8,549 nucleotides of DNA from Alistipes sp. (GTDB lineage: Bacteria > Bacteroidota > Bacteroidia > Bacteroidales > Rikenellaceae), in NCBI GenBank assembly GCA_029065825.1, contig JAIEHQ010000093.1, positions 1 to 8,549 of the forward strand, given 5' to 3'. The notes below the pieces were generated by a model. It made no database searches. It was not told the DNA's origin and saw only the letters and a program-made list of their open reading frames with translations. Made by a program: the position numbers and the translations under genes. Below, in pieces: positions 1-6,182 of the stretch; the first letter of the stretch is position 1; each line of letters begins with the position of its first letter.

Positions 1-23
1 ATATATTCCCTCGATAAAGCCAT
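1..23 (-). CDS. Possible 5' end of a leftward gene, product unknown
   Basis: An ATG on the minus strand at 21-23 opens a frame that reads MALSREY before the window ends. Only seven codons are visible, so nothing can be said about function. The start is proposed because a Bacteroidota-type -7 box (minus strand TATATTTG, 53-60) lies about 30 bp upstream and a GGAG (plus-strand CTCC, 34-37) sits 10 bases before the ATG. No coding frame on the other strand competes for this stretch. It could equally be untranslated leader, with the true start outside the window. Confidence 0.35.
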
Positions 24-52
24 GATCGTAGTTCTCCGTTTTGTTGCGGGGA

Positions 53-60
53 CAAATATA
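53..60 (-). promoter_or_regulatory. Leftward -7 promoter box (TATATTTG)
   Basis: Plus-strand CAAATATA reads TATATTTG on the minus strand, a full match to the Bacteroidota -7 consensus TAnnTTTG. It lies in an AT-rich stretch downstream of the peptide-transporter terminator, pointing out of the left edge. A clean TTTG -33 element is not visible at the usual 19-21 bp spacing; the nearest is TTCG on the minus strand (plus CGAA, 79-82). The inferred transcription start is around 46-50, giving a leader of about 25 bases to the candidate ATG at 23. Confidence 0.5.
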
Positions 61-149
61 GAGATAAAACTTATGAGACGAAAAAAGTTTTCATGTTTTC
101 TCTTGTAAATTCGCACATATCGTAAAAAACTCACGCACACACCGGGCGC

Positions 150-180
150 AAAAAAAAGCGCCACCCTTGCAGGGTGGCGC
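150..180 (-). terminator. Rho-independent terminator of the peptide-transporter gene
   Basis: A perfect 9-bp GC-rich stem, GCGCCACCC (158-166) with GGGTGGCGC (172-180), encloses a 5-base loop. Plus-strand A150-A157 gives eight U residues directly after the hairpin in the leftward transcript. It starts 22 bp beyond the transporter stop codon at 203-205. This is a textbook intrinsic terminator and acts only leftward, because no T-run follows the stem on the plus strand. Confidence 0.92.
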
Positions 181-202
181 CAGTTTATCGCAAACCGCGG
201 TA

Positions 203-1882
203 TCAGGCATCGTTGGTAGCCGCTTCGAGCTTCTTCATGATCGAGAAGATGAACAGCGCCGAGAGCAGGCAGAGACCGATCAGGATCGCCCAGAGCACCC
301 ACAACGGAAGACCGCCCCACAGCATGCCGATGATTGCGACCATGTAGTTGCCGATGGCCGTAGCCGCGAACCAGCCGCCCATCATCAGACCCTTGTACTT
401 GGGAGGAGCCACCTTCGAGACGAACGAGATGCCCATCGGCGAAAGGAACAACTCGGCGAAAGTCAGCACGAGGTAGGTGCCGATCAGCAGATTCGGGGTC
501 ACGCGGTAGTCGGTCGTTACCGACGAGAGATCGTCCGGAATAGGCAGACCGATCGAACCGAGCGCCATGATCGAGAAGCCGACAGCGGCGATGAACATGC
601 CGATACCGATCTTACGCGGTGCGGAAGGCTCCTTGCCGCGCTTGGCCAGCGCACCGAACACGGCCATCGAAACCGGAGTCAGCGCAACGACGAAGAAGGG
701 GTTGAACTGCTGGAACTTCTGCGGCAGAATCGCGATCGAGGCATCGCCCATCGACACGTACTTCCATGCGAGCAGACCCAGCGCCGCAACCATTACCGCG
801 AACGAAGTGAGCTTCGAACGGCCCTTGTCCGACTGAACGGCCGAGAAGAGCGCGTAAACCGCCACGATGATGAGCACGAGGTTGATTACGTCGAAACCGA
901 TACGGGTCAGGCCGTTAGCCGTAGTATCCGTATAGTCGCGGGCGAAGAAGGTCAGCGTCAGACCGTTCTGGTGGAAAGCCATCCAGAAGAAGATCACCAC
1001 GGCGAAGACGAGCAGCAGCGCCGTCACGCGCGACTTGGTCTGCGCGGGAGTCAGCTCGACGGCAGCCTCCTTGTTGCCCGACACGGCAGCCTGCTTGGCA
1101 TTCACGTCGGCGTGCTTGAAGGTCTTGCGGCCGAAGACGTAGATCAGCATCGAAATCACCAGCGACACGCAGGCGACGGCGAAGCCCCAGTGGTAGGAGC
1201 CGGCCAGGCAGTCGATGTATTCGTTGGCGAAAGCGTGCAGGTCGTTCACATACTGGGCACCCTGCTGTGCGGCCAGATCCGTGAACTTGGCCAGCGCGTC
1301 GCCCGACAGCGTACCGTCCAGATACTGGTGCGCCAGAGCCGGAATGTCGCCGTTGTAGCTCAGATTGGCCTTGCCCATGTACCACTCGGTAATCTTCTCG
1401 GCGGCCGTCGGTGCGAACAGCGCGCCGATGTTGATGGCCATGTAGAAGATCGAGAAAGCCGTATCGCGTTTGGCCGAATATTTCGGATCGTCGTAAAGGT
1501 TGCCGACCATCACCTGCAGGTTACCCTTGAAGAGGCCCGTACCGAGTGCGATCATTACCAGTGCGCCGACCATCGCCGCTACGCCGCCGGCGTTGTTGCC
1601 CGTCGGAATGGCCAGGAAGACATAACCGAGGAACATGACGATGATACCCGACGTTACCATCTTGCCGTAACCGAACTTATCGGCCAGCCAGCCGCCCAGC
1701 ACGGGGAGGAAGTAAACCAGCGCGAGGAATCCGGCGAAGATGTTGGATGTCACCGACGCCGAGAAGCCGAACTTCGCCTGCAGGAACAGGGTGAAGATCG
1801 CCAACATGGTGTAGTAGCCGAAACGTTCGCCGGTATTGGCGAGCGCCAGCGCGTACAGACCTTTGGGTTGTCCTTTAAACAT
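203..1882 (-). CDS. POT/PTR-family proton-coupled di/tripeptide transporter
   Basis: Inner-membrane major-facilitator-superfamily protein of the proton-dependent oligopeptide transporter (POT/PTR2) family, expected to import di- and tripeptides with protons. Visible in the 559 residues are the helix-1 motif (NTGERFGYY, 16-24), the PTR2 signature GGWLADKFG (63-71), the helix-5 signature FYMAINIGAL (146-155), the helix-7 motif FFWMAFHQNG (298-307), NPFFVVALTP (394-403), E477 followed by SPMG (481-484), and MMGGWF (500-505). About 14 hydrophobic segments can be picked out. Oddities are Asn16 at the first Glu of the canonical ExxER motif, a roughly 65-residue polar insertion at about 164-228, and two extra hydrophobic segments at about 326-349 and 357-376. 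The start at MFKGQPKG fits family N-termini. The gene is transcribed alone, from the box at 1959-1966 to the terminator at 150-180. Family assignment is firm; substrate range is inferred. Confidence 0.95.
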   Translation of the reverse strand: MFKGQPKGLYALALANTGERFGYYTMLAIFTLFLQAKFGFSASVTSNIFAGFLALVYFLPVLGGWLADKFGYGKMVTSGIIVMFLGYVFLAIPTGNNAGGVAAMVGALVMIALGTGLFKGNLQVMVGNLYDDPKYSAKRDTAFSIFYMAINIGALFAPTAAEKITEWYMGKANLSYNGDIPALAHQYLDGTLSGDALAKFTDLAAQQGAQYVNDLHAFANEYIDCLAGSYHWGFAVACVSLVISMLIYVFGRKTFKHADVNAKQAAVSGNKEAAVELTPAQTKSRVTALLLVFAVVIFFWMAFHQNGLTLTFFARDYTDTTANGLTRIGFDVINLVLIIVAVYALFSAVQSDKGRSKLTSFAVMVAALGLLAWKYVSMGDASIAILPQKFQQFNPFFVVALTPVSMAVFGALAKRGKEPSAPRKIGIGMFIAAVGFSIMALGSIGLPIPDDLSSVTTDYRVTPNLLIGTYLVLTFAELFLSPMGISFVSKVAPPKYKGLMMGGWFAATAIGNYMVAIIGMLWGGLPLWVLWAILIGLCLLSALFIFSIMKKLEAATNDA

Positions 1883-1958
1883 AGAATTGAGTGAAAATTA
1901 AAGAGGTTAAATAATGATTTGAAATGTTTCCCGTTTGTAATTCAATCCATATCGGGAA

Positions 1959-1966
1959 CAAATATA
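1959..1966 (-). promoter_or_regulatory. -7 promoter box of the peptide-transporter gene (TATATTTG)
   Basis: Plus-strand CAAATATA gives minus-strand TATATTTG, an exact TAnnTTTG match 77 bp upstream of the transporter ATG, so the predicted leader is about 70 bases. No TTTG is present at the expected -33 distance (about 1986-1991). The box lies 13 bp from the opposing rightward -7 box at 1980-1987, so its -33 region would fall on that other box. Confidence 0.6.
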
Positions 1967-1979
1967 GGAAAACTTTTGC

Positions 1980-1987
1980 TATTTTTG
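1980..1987 (+). promoter_or_regulatory. -7 promoter box of the glgB-phosphatase operon (TATTTTTG)
   Basis: TATTTTTG matches the Bacteroidota -7 consensus TAnnTTTG and lies 19 bp upstream of the glgB ATG at 2007, implying a short leader of about 12-15 bases. There is no recognisable TTTG -33 element 19-21 bp upstream; that position is occupied by the opposing transporter -7 box at 1959-1966. No Shine-Dalgarno sequence is seen before the ATG. Confidence 0.6.
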
Positions 1988-2006
1988 TATAAATCGTACC
2001 GCACAC

Positions 2007-4031
2007 ATGGGAAATTCGCCTCAAAGACTGCCGATCGTCGAACGCGACGAGTGGCTGCTTCCGGTCGAACGGCAACTCGCCGCACGCCACGAAGCCTACC
2101 TTTCGGAACTGCGCCGCATCGCCGCGTCGGGCCGTTCGCTCACGGACTACGCCAACGGCTACCGCCACTTCGGCTGGCAATACGACCCGGCGCTCGGCGG
2201 CTGGTGGCTGCGCGAATGGCTGCCGGGCGCGCACGACGTGTTCCTTACGGGCGACTTCAACGGCTGGCAACGCACCTCGCTGCGGCTCGACCGGAGCCCC
2301 GACGGAGTCTGGAGCATCTTCCTGCCCGACGCGCTCTACGCCGACCGGCTCACGCACGGATCGCTCTACAAGATCCACGTCCACGGCGACAACGGCTGGC
2401 TCGACCGCATTCCCGCCTACGCCACGCGCGTGGTGCAGGACGAGCGGACCAAAAACTTCACGGCCCAGTTCTGGAATCCCGCACCCTTCGACTGGCGGGG
2501 CGACCGTCCCGCCGACGTGCGCGGCCGGGACCTGCTCATCTACGAAGCCCACATAGGGATGGCCCAGGAGCGCGAGGGGGTGAGCGGCTACGCGGAGTTC
2601 GCCGAGCGGATCCTGCCCCGCATCCGGCAGGCGGGCTACACGGCCGTGCAGCTGATGGGCATCGCGGAGCACCCCTACTACGGCTCTTTCGGCTACCACG
2701 TGGCCAACTTCTTCGCCCCTTCGTCGCGCTTCGGCACCCCCGAGGAGCTGAAGGAGCTGGTCCGGCGCGCCCACGAACTGGGTCTGGCGGTCATCATGGA
2801 CCTGGTCCACGCCCACTACGTCCGCAACCTCAACGAGGGGATCAACGAGCTGGACGGCACCGACCGGCTCTACTCCCTGCCGGGCGAGGCCGGCGAACAG
2901 CCTTACTGGGACTCGAAGACCTTCGACTACGGCAAGGAGCAGGTGCGCCACTTCCTGCTCTCGAACATCAAATACTGGCTCGACGAGTTCCATTTCGACG
3001 GCTTCCGCTTCGACGGAGTCAGCTCGATGCTCTACCGCCACCACGGACACACGGAGTTCGACAGCCGCGAGAAATATTTCGACGCGGCCGTCGATCTGGA
3101 AGCGATCCGCTACCTGACGCTCGCCAACCGGCTCGTGCACGAGTTCCGCCCCGAGGCGGTCACGATCGCCGAGGAGGTCAGCGGCATGCCCGGGATCGCC
3201 GTCCCTGCGGAGGAGGGGGGCATCGGCTTCGACTACCGGCTGGCGATGGCCCAGCCCGACTTCTGGATCCGCCTGCTCAAGGAGGTGCCCGACGAGCAGT
3301 GGGACATCCACGCCATCTGGCAGGTGCTGACCGACCGGCTGCCCGGCATCGGCACGGTGGCCTACGCCGAATCGCACGACCAGGCGCTGGTGGGCGACCA
3401 GACCCTCGCCTTCCGGCTGATGGGCAGCCGCATGTACGACAGCATGGACCGCAAGACGCAAAACCCCGTCATCGACCGGGGCATGGCCCTCCACAAGATG
3501 ATCCGCCTGGCGACGATCGCAGCGGGCGGCGATGCCTACCTCAACTTCATGGGCAACGAGTTCGGCCACCCCGAGTGGATCGATTTCCCGCGTGCGGGCA
3601 ACGGCTGGAGCTACGCCCACGCCCGGCGGCAGTGGTCTCTGGCCGACGACGCGTCGCTGCGCTACGCCTTCCTGGCGGCGTTCGACCGCGAGATGCTCTC
3701 CCTGGTCGAACGCTACGGCGTGCTGCGCGACGGATACCCCTACTGCCTCCAGATGGATGCCGAACGGCAGACGATGGCCTTCTCGCACGGCGACCTGCTC
3801 TTCGTCTTCAACTGGAGTCCCTCGGCCTCGCTGCCCGAATACGAGGTGCGGGTGCAGGCTCCGGGCTGCTACCGGCCGCTGCTCTCGACCGACGAGCCGC
3901 GCTTCGGCGGCACCGGACGGGCCTCGATGCAGGGCCGCCACTTCTCCCGCCCGGCCGAGGAGGACGAGCTGCCCCGCATCCGCATCTACAACACCTCGCG
4001 CACGGCCGCCGTATTCCTGCGCGAAGATTAA
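2007..4031 (+). CDS. glgB: 1,4-alpha-glucan (glycogen) branching enzyme, eukaryotic-type GH13
   Basis: Cytoplasmic enzyme that cuts an alpha-1,4 glucan chain and re-attaches it through an alpha-1,6 bond, making branch points in glycogen. The 674 residues carry an N-terminal CBM48-like beta-sandwich (about 55-145, with WLREWLPGAHDVFLTGDFNGW), then a GH13 barrel and a C-terminal beta domain with the LLSTDEPRFGG element. Catalytic motifs are region I DLVHAH (265-270), the nucleophile D336 in GFRFDGVSSMLYRHHG, the acid/base E389 in TIAEEVSGMP, and the transition-state stabiliser D458 in YAESHDQALVGD. The VSSMLYRHHG and VSGMP elements are typical of the eukaryotic-like GH13_8 subfamily rather than the proteobacterial GlgB type. 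The ATG at 2007 is supported by the promoter box just upstream. The HAD phosphatase gene follows after 12 bp, indicating an operon. No other glycogen gene is in view. Confidence 0.95.
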   Translation: MGNSPQRLPIVERDEWLLPVERQLAARHEAYLSELRRIAASGRSLTDYANGYRHFGWQYDPALGGWWLREWLPGAHDVFLTGDFNGWQRTSLRLDRSPDGVWSIFLPDALYADRLTHGSLYKIHVHGDNGWLDRIPAYATRVVQDERTKNFTAQFWNPAPFDWRGDRPADVRGRDLLIYEAHIGMAQEREGVSGYAEFAERILPRIRQAGYTAVQLMGIAEHPYYGSFGYHVANFFAPSSRFGTPEELKELVRRAHELGLAVIMDLVHAHYVRNLNEGINELDGTDRLYSLPGEAGEQPYWDSKTFDYGKEQVRHFLLSNIKYWLDEFHFDGFRFDGVSSMLYRHHGHTEFDSREKYFDAAVDLEAIRYLTLANRLVHEFRPEAVTIAEEVSGMPGIAVPAEEGGIGFDYRLAMAQPDFWIRLLKEVPDEQWDIHAIWQVLTDRLPGIGTVAYAESHDQALVGDQTLAFRLMGSRMYDSMDRKTQNPVIDRGMALHKMIRLATIAAGGDAYLNFMGNEFGHPEWIDFPRAGNGWSYAHARRQWSLADDASLRYAFLAAFDREMLSLVERYGVLRDGYPYCLQMDAERQTMAFSHGDLLFVFNWSPSASLPEYEVRVQAPGCYRPLLSTDEPRFGGTGRASMQGRHFSRPAEEDELPRIRIYNTSRTAAVFLRED

Positions 4032-4043
4032 AAGAAAATCCGC

Positions 4044-4697
4044 ATGCAACGCTACGAATCGCTCTTTTTCGACCTCGACGGCACGCTGACCGACCCGATG
4101 GAGGGAATTACCCGCTCGGTGCAGTACGCCCTGCGCCGCTTCGGCATCGAAGTGACCGACCTGAAGAGTCTCTGCCCCTTCATCGGGCCGCCCTTCATCG
4201 AATCCTACCGGGAACACTACGGCTTCGACGAAGCCCGGGCGCGCGAGGCGATCGCCTTCTCGCGCGAATACTTTACCGAGCGGGGCATCTTCGAAAACCG
4301 GCTCTACGAAGGAATTCCGGAGCTGCTCGCCTCGCTGGTCGCAGCGGGCCGCCGGCTCTACGTCGCCACCTCCAAACCGCGCGTCTTCGCCGAACGGATC
4401 CTCGACCACTTCGACATCGCCCGCCACTTCACGCTCGTCGGCGGCACGGGACTCGACGGATCGCTGCCCTCCAAGGCCGACGTGATCGCCGACGTGATCG
4501 CCCGCAGCGGCATCTCCGACCTCGGATCGGTCGTGATGATCGGCGACCGCAAACACGACATTATCGGTGCGCGGAGCGTCGGCATCGCCTCGCTCGGCGT
4601 ACTCTACGGCTACGGCAGCCGCGAGGAGCTGGAGGCTGCGGGAGCCGGCCGCATCGCCGCCGACGTGGAAGAGCTGCGCGAGATGCTGCTCGGGTAG
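4044..4697 (+). CDS. HAD-superfamily phosphatase (phosphoglycolate phosphatase / 5'-nucleotidase-like)
   Basis: Cytoplasmic Mg-dependent phosphatase of the haloacid dehalogenase superfamily, 217 residues, with a helical C1-type cap at about 15-88. All four HAD motifs are present: DLDGT (nucleophile D10, acid/base D12), VATSKP with S110, K144 in the PSKAD segment, and GDRKHD with metal-binding D168 and D172. The sequence around GTLTDPMEGITRSVQYAL resembles Gph-like and HAD 5'-nucleotidase-like proteins, but the substrate cannot be read from sequence. It begins 12 bp after the glgB stop and presumably shares its transcript; a role in sugar-phosphate clean-up is possible but only inferred from that linkage. 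The ATG at 4044 places the DxD motif at the normal position near the N-terminus. Family call is secure; the physiological role is unknown. Confidence 0.88.
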   Translation: MQRYESLFFDLDGTLTDPMEGITRSVQYALRRFGIEVTDLKSLCPFIGPPFIESYREHYGFDEARAREAIAFSREYFTERGIFENRLYEGIPELLASLVAAGRRLYVATSKPRVFAERILDHFDIARHFTLVGGTGLDGSLPSKADVIADVIARSGISDLGSVVMIGDRKHDIIGARSVGIASLGVLYGYGSREELEAAGAGRIAADVEELREMLLG

Positions 4698-4700
4698 GCT

Positions 4701-4740
4701 GCGGGGCGCATGACGATGCCCCCGGCCTTCTGCCACTCCT
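4701..4740 (+). terminator. Weak candidate terminator after the HAD phosphatase gene
   Basis: Just after the phosphatase stop (4695-4697), GGGGCGCAT (4703-4711) can pair with ATGCCCC (4716-4722) around the loop GACG, leaving a two-base bulge. The following sequence is pyrimidine-rich (CCTTCTGCCACTCCTTTC) but lacks a true T-run. It may contribute to ending the glgB transcript. A second stem, GCGTCCG (4754-4760) with CGGACGC (4770-4776), follows without a T-run. Neither is a canonical intrinsic terminator. Confidence 0.25.
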
Positions 4741-4837
4741 TTCGCGCAGAGTTGCGTCCGCTTCGGAATCGGACGCTCCGAGTGTCCCTCCCGGAAAAAG
4801 AGCGCGGCAGCCCGCCCGACGAACTTGCGAACAAACG

Positions 4838-4881
4838 AAAAGAGTTCCCCTCCGCTCCCGATCGGGAACGGAGGGGAACTC
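4838..4881 (-). terminator. Large hairpin terminator of the lpxK-punA-ssb operon
   Basis: A perfect 13-bp stem, GAGTTCCCCTCCG (4842-4854) with CGGAGGGGAACTC (4869-4881), is extended after one C-A mismatch by the palindrome TCCCGATCGGGA (4856-4867). In the leftward transcript the hairpin is followed by UUUUCGUUUG. It starts 23 bp beyond the ssb stop. The plus-strand side has no T-run (it continues CGCATAG), so the element is oriented for the leftward operon, although the stem could also slow rightward read-through from the phosphatase gene. Confidence 0.8.
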
Positions 4882-4904
4882 GCATAGCGAATACCAGCTC
4901 CTTA

Positions 4905-5363
4905 TCAGAAGGGGAGATCGTCCGGATCGTCGGCCGCAGGCGCGACCGCCGGCTGTGCGGCGGCGGGCTGCCGGTAGGCCTGCTGCTGTGCGGCATATCC
5001 GCCGGCTGCGGAGCCTCCGGCCGGCTGATTGTCGCTCCGGCGGCCCAGCAGCTTCATGTCGTCGGCCAGGATCTCGGTCGAATAACGCTTGTTGTTATCC
5101 TTGTCGGTCCATTCGCGGGTGCGCAAACGCCCCTCGATATAGATCTGCGATCCCTTGTTCACGTAACGGTCCACCACGTCGGCCAGGCCGCGCCAGAGCG
5201 TGATCGTGTGCCACTCGGTGTGTTCGCGCGTCTCGTTGGCCTGACGGTCGAACAGACGCTCGGTCGTCGCCAGACGCACCCGCGCCACCTTCGCGCCGCT
5301 CTCGAGGGTGCGCACCTCCGGATCCATGCCTACATTGCCGATCAGAATTACCTTATTTACCAT
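4905..5363 (-). CDS. ssb: Single-stranded DNA-binding protein SSB
   Basis: Binds single-stranded DNA during replication, recombination and repair, and recruits partner proteins through its acidic tail. The 152-residue sequence has an OB-fold at about 1-107, beginning VNKVILIGNVGMDPEVR and containing TEWHTITLW, KGSQIYIEGRLRTREW and the aromatic residues W51, W58 and W85 at positions typical of DNA-stacking residues. A Gly/Ala/Gln/Pro-rich flexible linker follows (about 108-143), then the canonical acidic tip DDPDDLPF. Length and architecture are normal for a bacterial tetrameric SSB. The ATG is 12 bp beyond the nucleoside phosphorylase stop with no separate promoter box visible, so it appears to be the last gene of the lpxK-punA-ssb operon. 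A terminator hairpin follows. Confidence 0.97.
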   Translation of the reverse strand: MVNKVILIGNVGMDPEVRTLESGAKVARVRLATTERLFDRQANETREHTEWHTITLWRGLADVVDRYVNKGSQIYIEGRLRTREWTDKDNNKRYSTEILADDMKLLGRRSDNQPAGGSAAGGYAAQQQAYRQPAAAQPAVAPAADDPDDLPF

Positions 5364-5375
5364 CGTCGGTATTTT

Positions 5376-6182
5376 TTATAACGTTCGTATCATCTCCATG
5401 AAGAGCTCGGCCATCTTGCGGCCTGCCTTCGCACCCTGGCGCTGCACGTCCTCGTGATCGCCGACCTCGTCGCTCAGTCCGCAGTTCGTGATGACCGACA
5501 CGCCGAAGACGGGAAGCGACATGTGGCGCGCCACGATTACCTCCGGCACGGTGGACATGCCCGCGGCATCGCCGCCGATCGCCTTGAAATAGCGGTACTC
5601 GGCCTGCGTCTCGAAGGTCGGTCCCGTGCCGCCCACGTACACGCCGTACTGGAGCTTGATGTTCCGCTCCTCGGCGATGCGGGTGGCCCGCGCGATCAAC
5701 TCGCGGTCGTAGCAGTTGTGCATGTCGGGGAAGCGGGGCCCCAGTTCGGCCAGATTGGGACCGATCAGCGGATTGGGCATCAGGTTGATGTGGTCCGTGA
5801 TGACCATCAGGTCGCCCACGCTGAAGGAGGTGTTCACGCCGCCGCTGGCGTTCGACACGAACAGATAGCGGATCCCGAGCAGCTTGAGCACCCGCACCGG
5901 GAAGGTAACCTGCTGCATGGTGTAGCCCTCGTAATAGTGGAAGCGGCCCTGCATCGCCACCACGCGGTGCCCCTCGAGCATGCCGAAGATCAGGCGCCCC
6001 TTGTGTCCCTCGACCGTCGAAACGGGAAAATCGGGAATATCCTTGTACTCGATCGAACTCCTTACTTCGATACGTTCGGCGAAATCGCCGAGTCCCGTAC
6101 CGAGAATAATGCCCACCTCCGGACGGAAGTCGCCCGTCTCAGCGGCTATGAATGCCGCCGTCTGTTTCATCTTCTCTAACAT
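5376..6182 (-). CDS. punA: Purine nucleoside phosphorylase, trimeric (type I) family
   Basis: Cytoplasmic purine-salvage enzyme that splits purine (deoxy)ribonucleosides with phosphate into free base and (deoxy)ribose-1-phosphate. The 268 residues match the trimeric human/PunA-type family: LGTGLG phosphate loop (27-32), STVEGHKG (55-62), GRFHYYEGY (79-87) with R80, H82 and Y84, SNASGGVN with N111, GPTFET with purine-contacting E191, GMSTVPEV with M209 and S210, N233 in ITN, and H243. Length is about normal for the family. The first ATG (6180-6182) overlaps the 3' end of lpxK by 44 bp; a second ATG at 6168-6170 (MKQTAAF) would reduce the overlap to 32 bp, and either may be used. ssb follows after 12 bp. 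The family is firm; guanosine/inosine preference is inferred from the trimeric class. Confidence 0.93.
   Translation of the reverse strand: MLEKMKQTAAFIAAETGDFRPEVGIILGTGLGDFAERIEVRSSIEYKDIPDFPVSTVEGHKGRLIFGMLEGHRVVAMQGRFHYYEGYTMQQVTFPVRVLKLLGIRYLFVSNASGGVNTSFSVGDLMVITDHINLMPNPLIGPNLAELGPRFPDMHNCYDRELIARATRIAEERNIKLQYGVYVGGTGPTFETQAEYRYFKAIGGDAAGMSTVPEVIVARHMSLPVFGVSVITNCGLSDEVGDHEDVQRQGAKAGRKMAELFMEMIRTL

Larger units (their letters stand above)
24..202. other. Non-coding gap left of the peptide-transporter gene
   Basis: AT-rich 179-bp gap. It contains the leftward -7 box at 53-60 and the transporter terminator at 150-180. I see no small ORF with a supportable start, no tRNA and no repeats in the remainder (61-149). 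Confidence 0.6.
4698..4904. other. Non-coding gap between convergent operons
   Basis: A 207-bp stretch between the HAD phosphatase and ssb stop codons, which point toward each other. It carries three inverted repeats: the weak hairpin near 4703-4722, a 7-bp stem at 4754-4776, and the strong ssb-side terminator at 4838-4881. Open frames crossing it on both strands lack family resemblance and run into ssb or the phosphatase gene in the wrong frame, so I treat it as non-coding. Confidence 0.65.

Noticed and set aside
167..1894. A 575-residue open frame on the plus strand opposite the peptide transporter
   Set aside because: It is dominated by Arg, His, Glu, Asp and Gln, has no recognisable domain, and mirrors the codons of a clear POT protein on the other strand. 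It is a GC-rich antisense shadow and also reads through the transporter terminator.
1883..1952. Riboswitch or leader peptide in the transporter leader
   Set aside because: The roughly 70-base leader is AT-rich with no stable stem, no known aptamer pattern and no short ORF with a plausible start.
1875..4736. A 953-residue open frame on the minus strand opposite glgB and the phosphatase
   Set aside because: Its composition is typical of antisense translation of GC-rich genes and it has no motif. Both genes on the plus strand have complete catalytic motifs in frame.
4754..4776. Inverted repeat GCGTCCG-N9-CGGACGC as a terminator or operator
   Set aside because: No T-run follows on either strand and it is not near a promoter. 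Short GC-rich inverted repeats are common by chance in this base composition.
1919..5203. A 1094-residue open frame on the plus strand across glgB, the phosphatase and into ssb
   Set aside because: It is out of frame with all three recognised genes, is Arg/Pro/Ala-rich and low-complexity, and shows no domain. It is a frame shadow.
4710..5381. Plus-strand frame covering the convergent gap and the antisense of ssb
   Set aside because: It crosses the terminator hairpin and runs antisense through the whole OB-fold gene. No family resemblance and no promoter.
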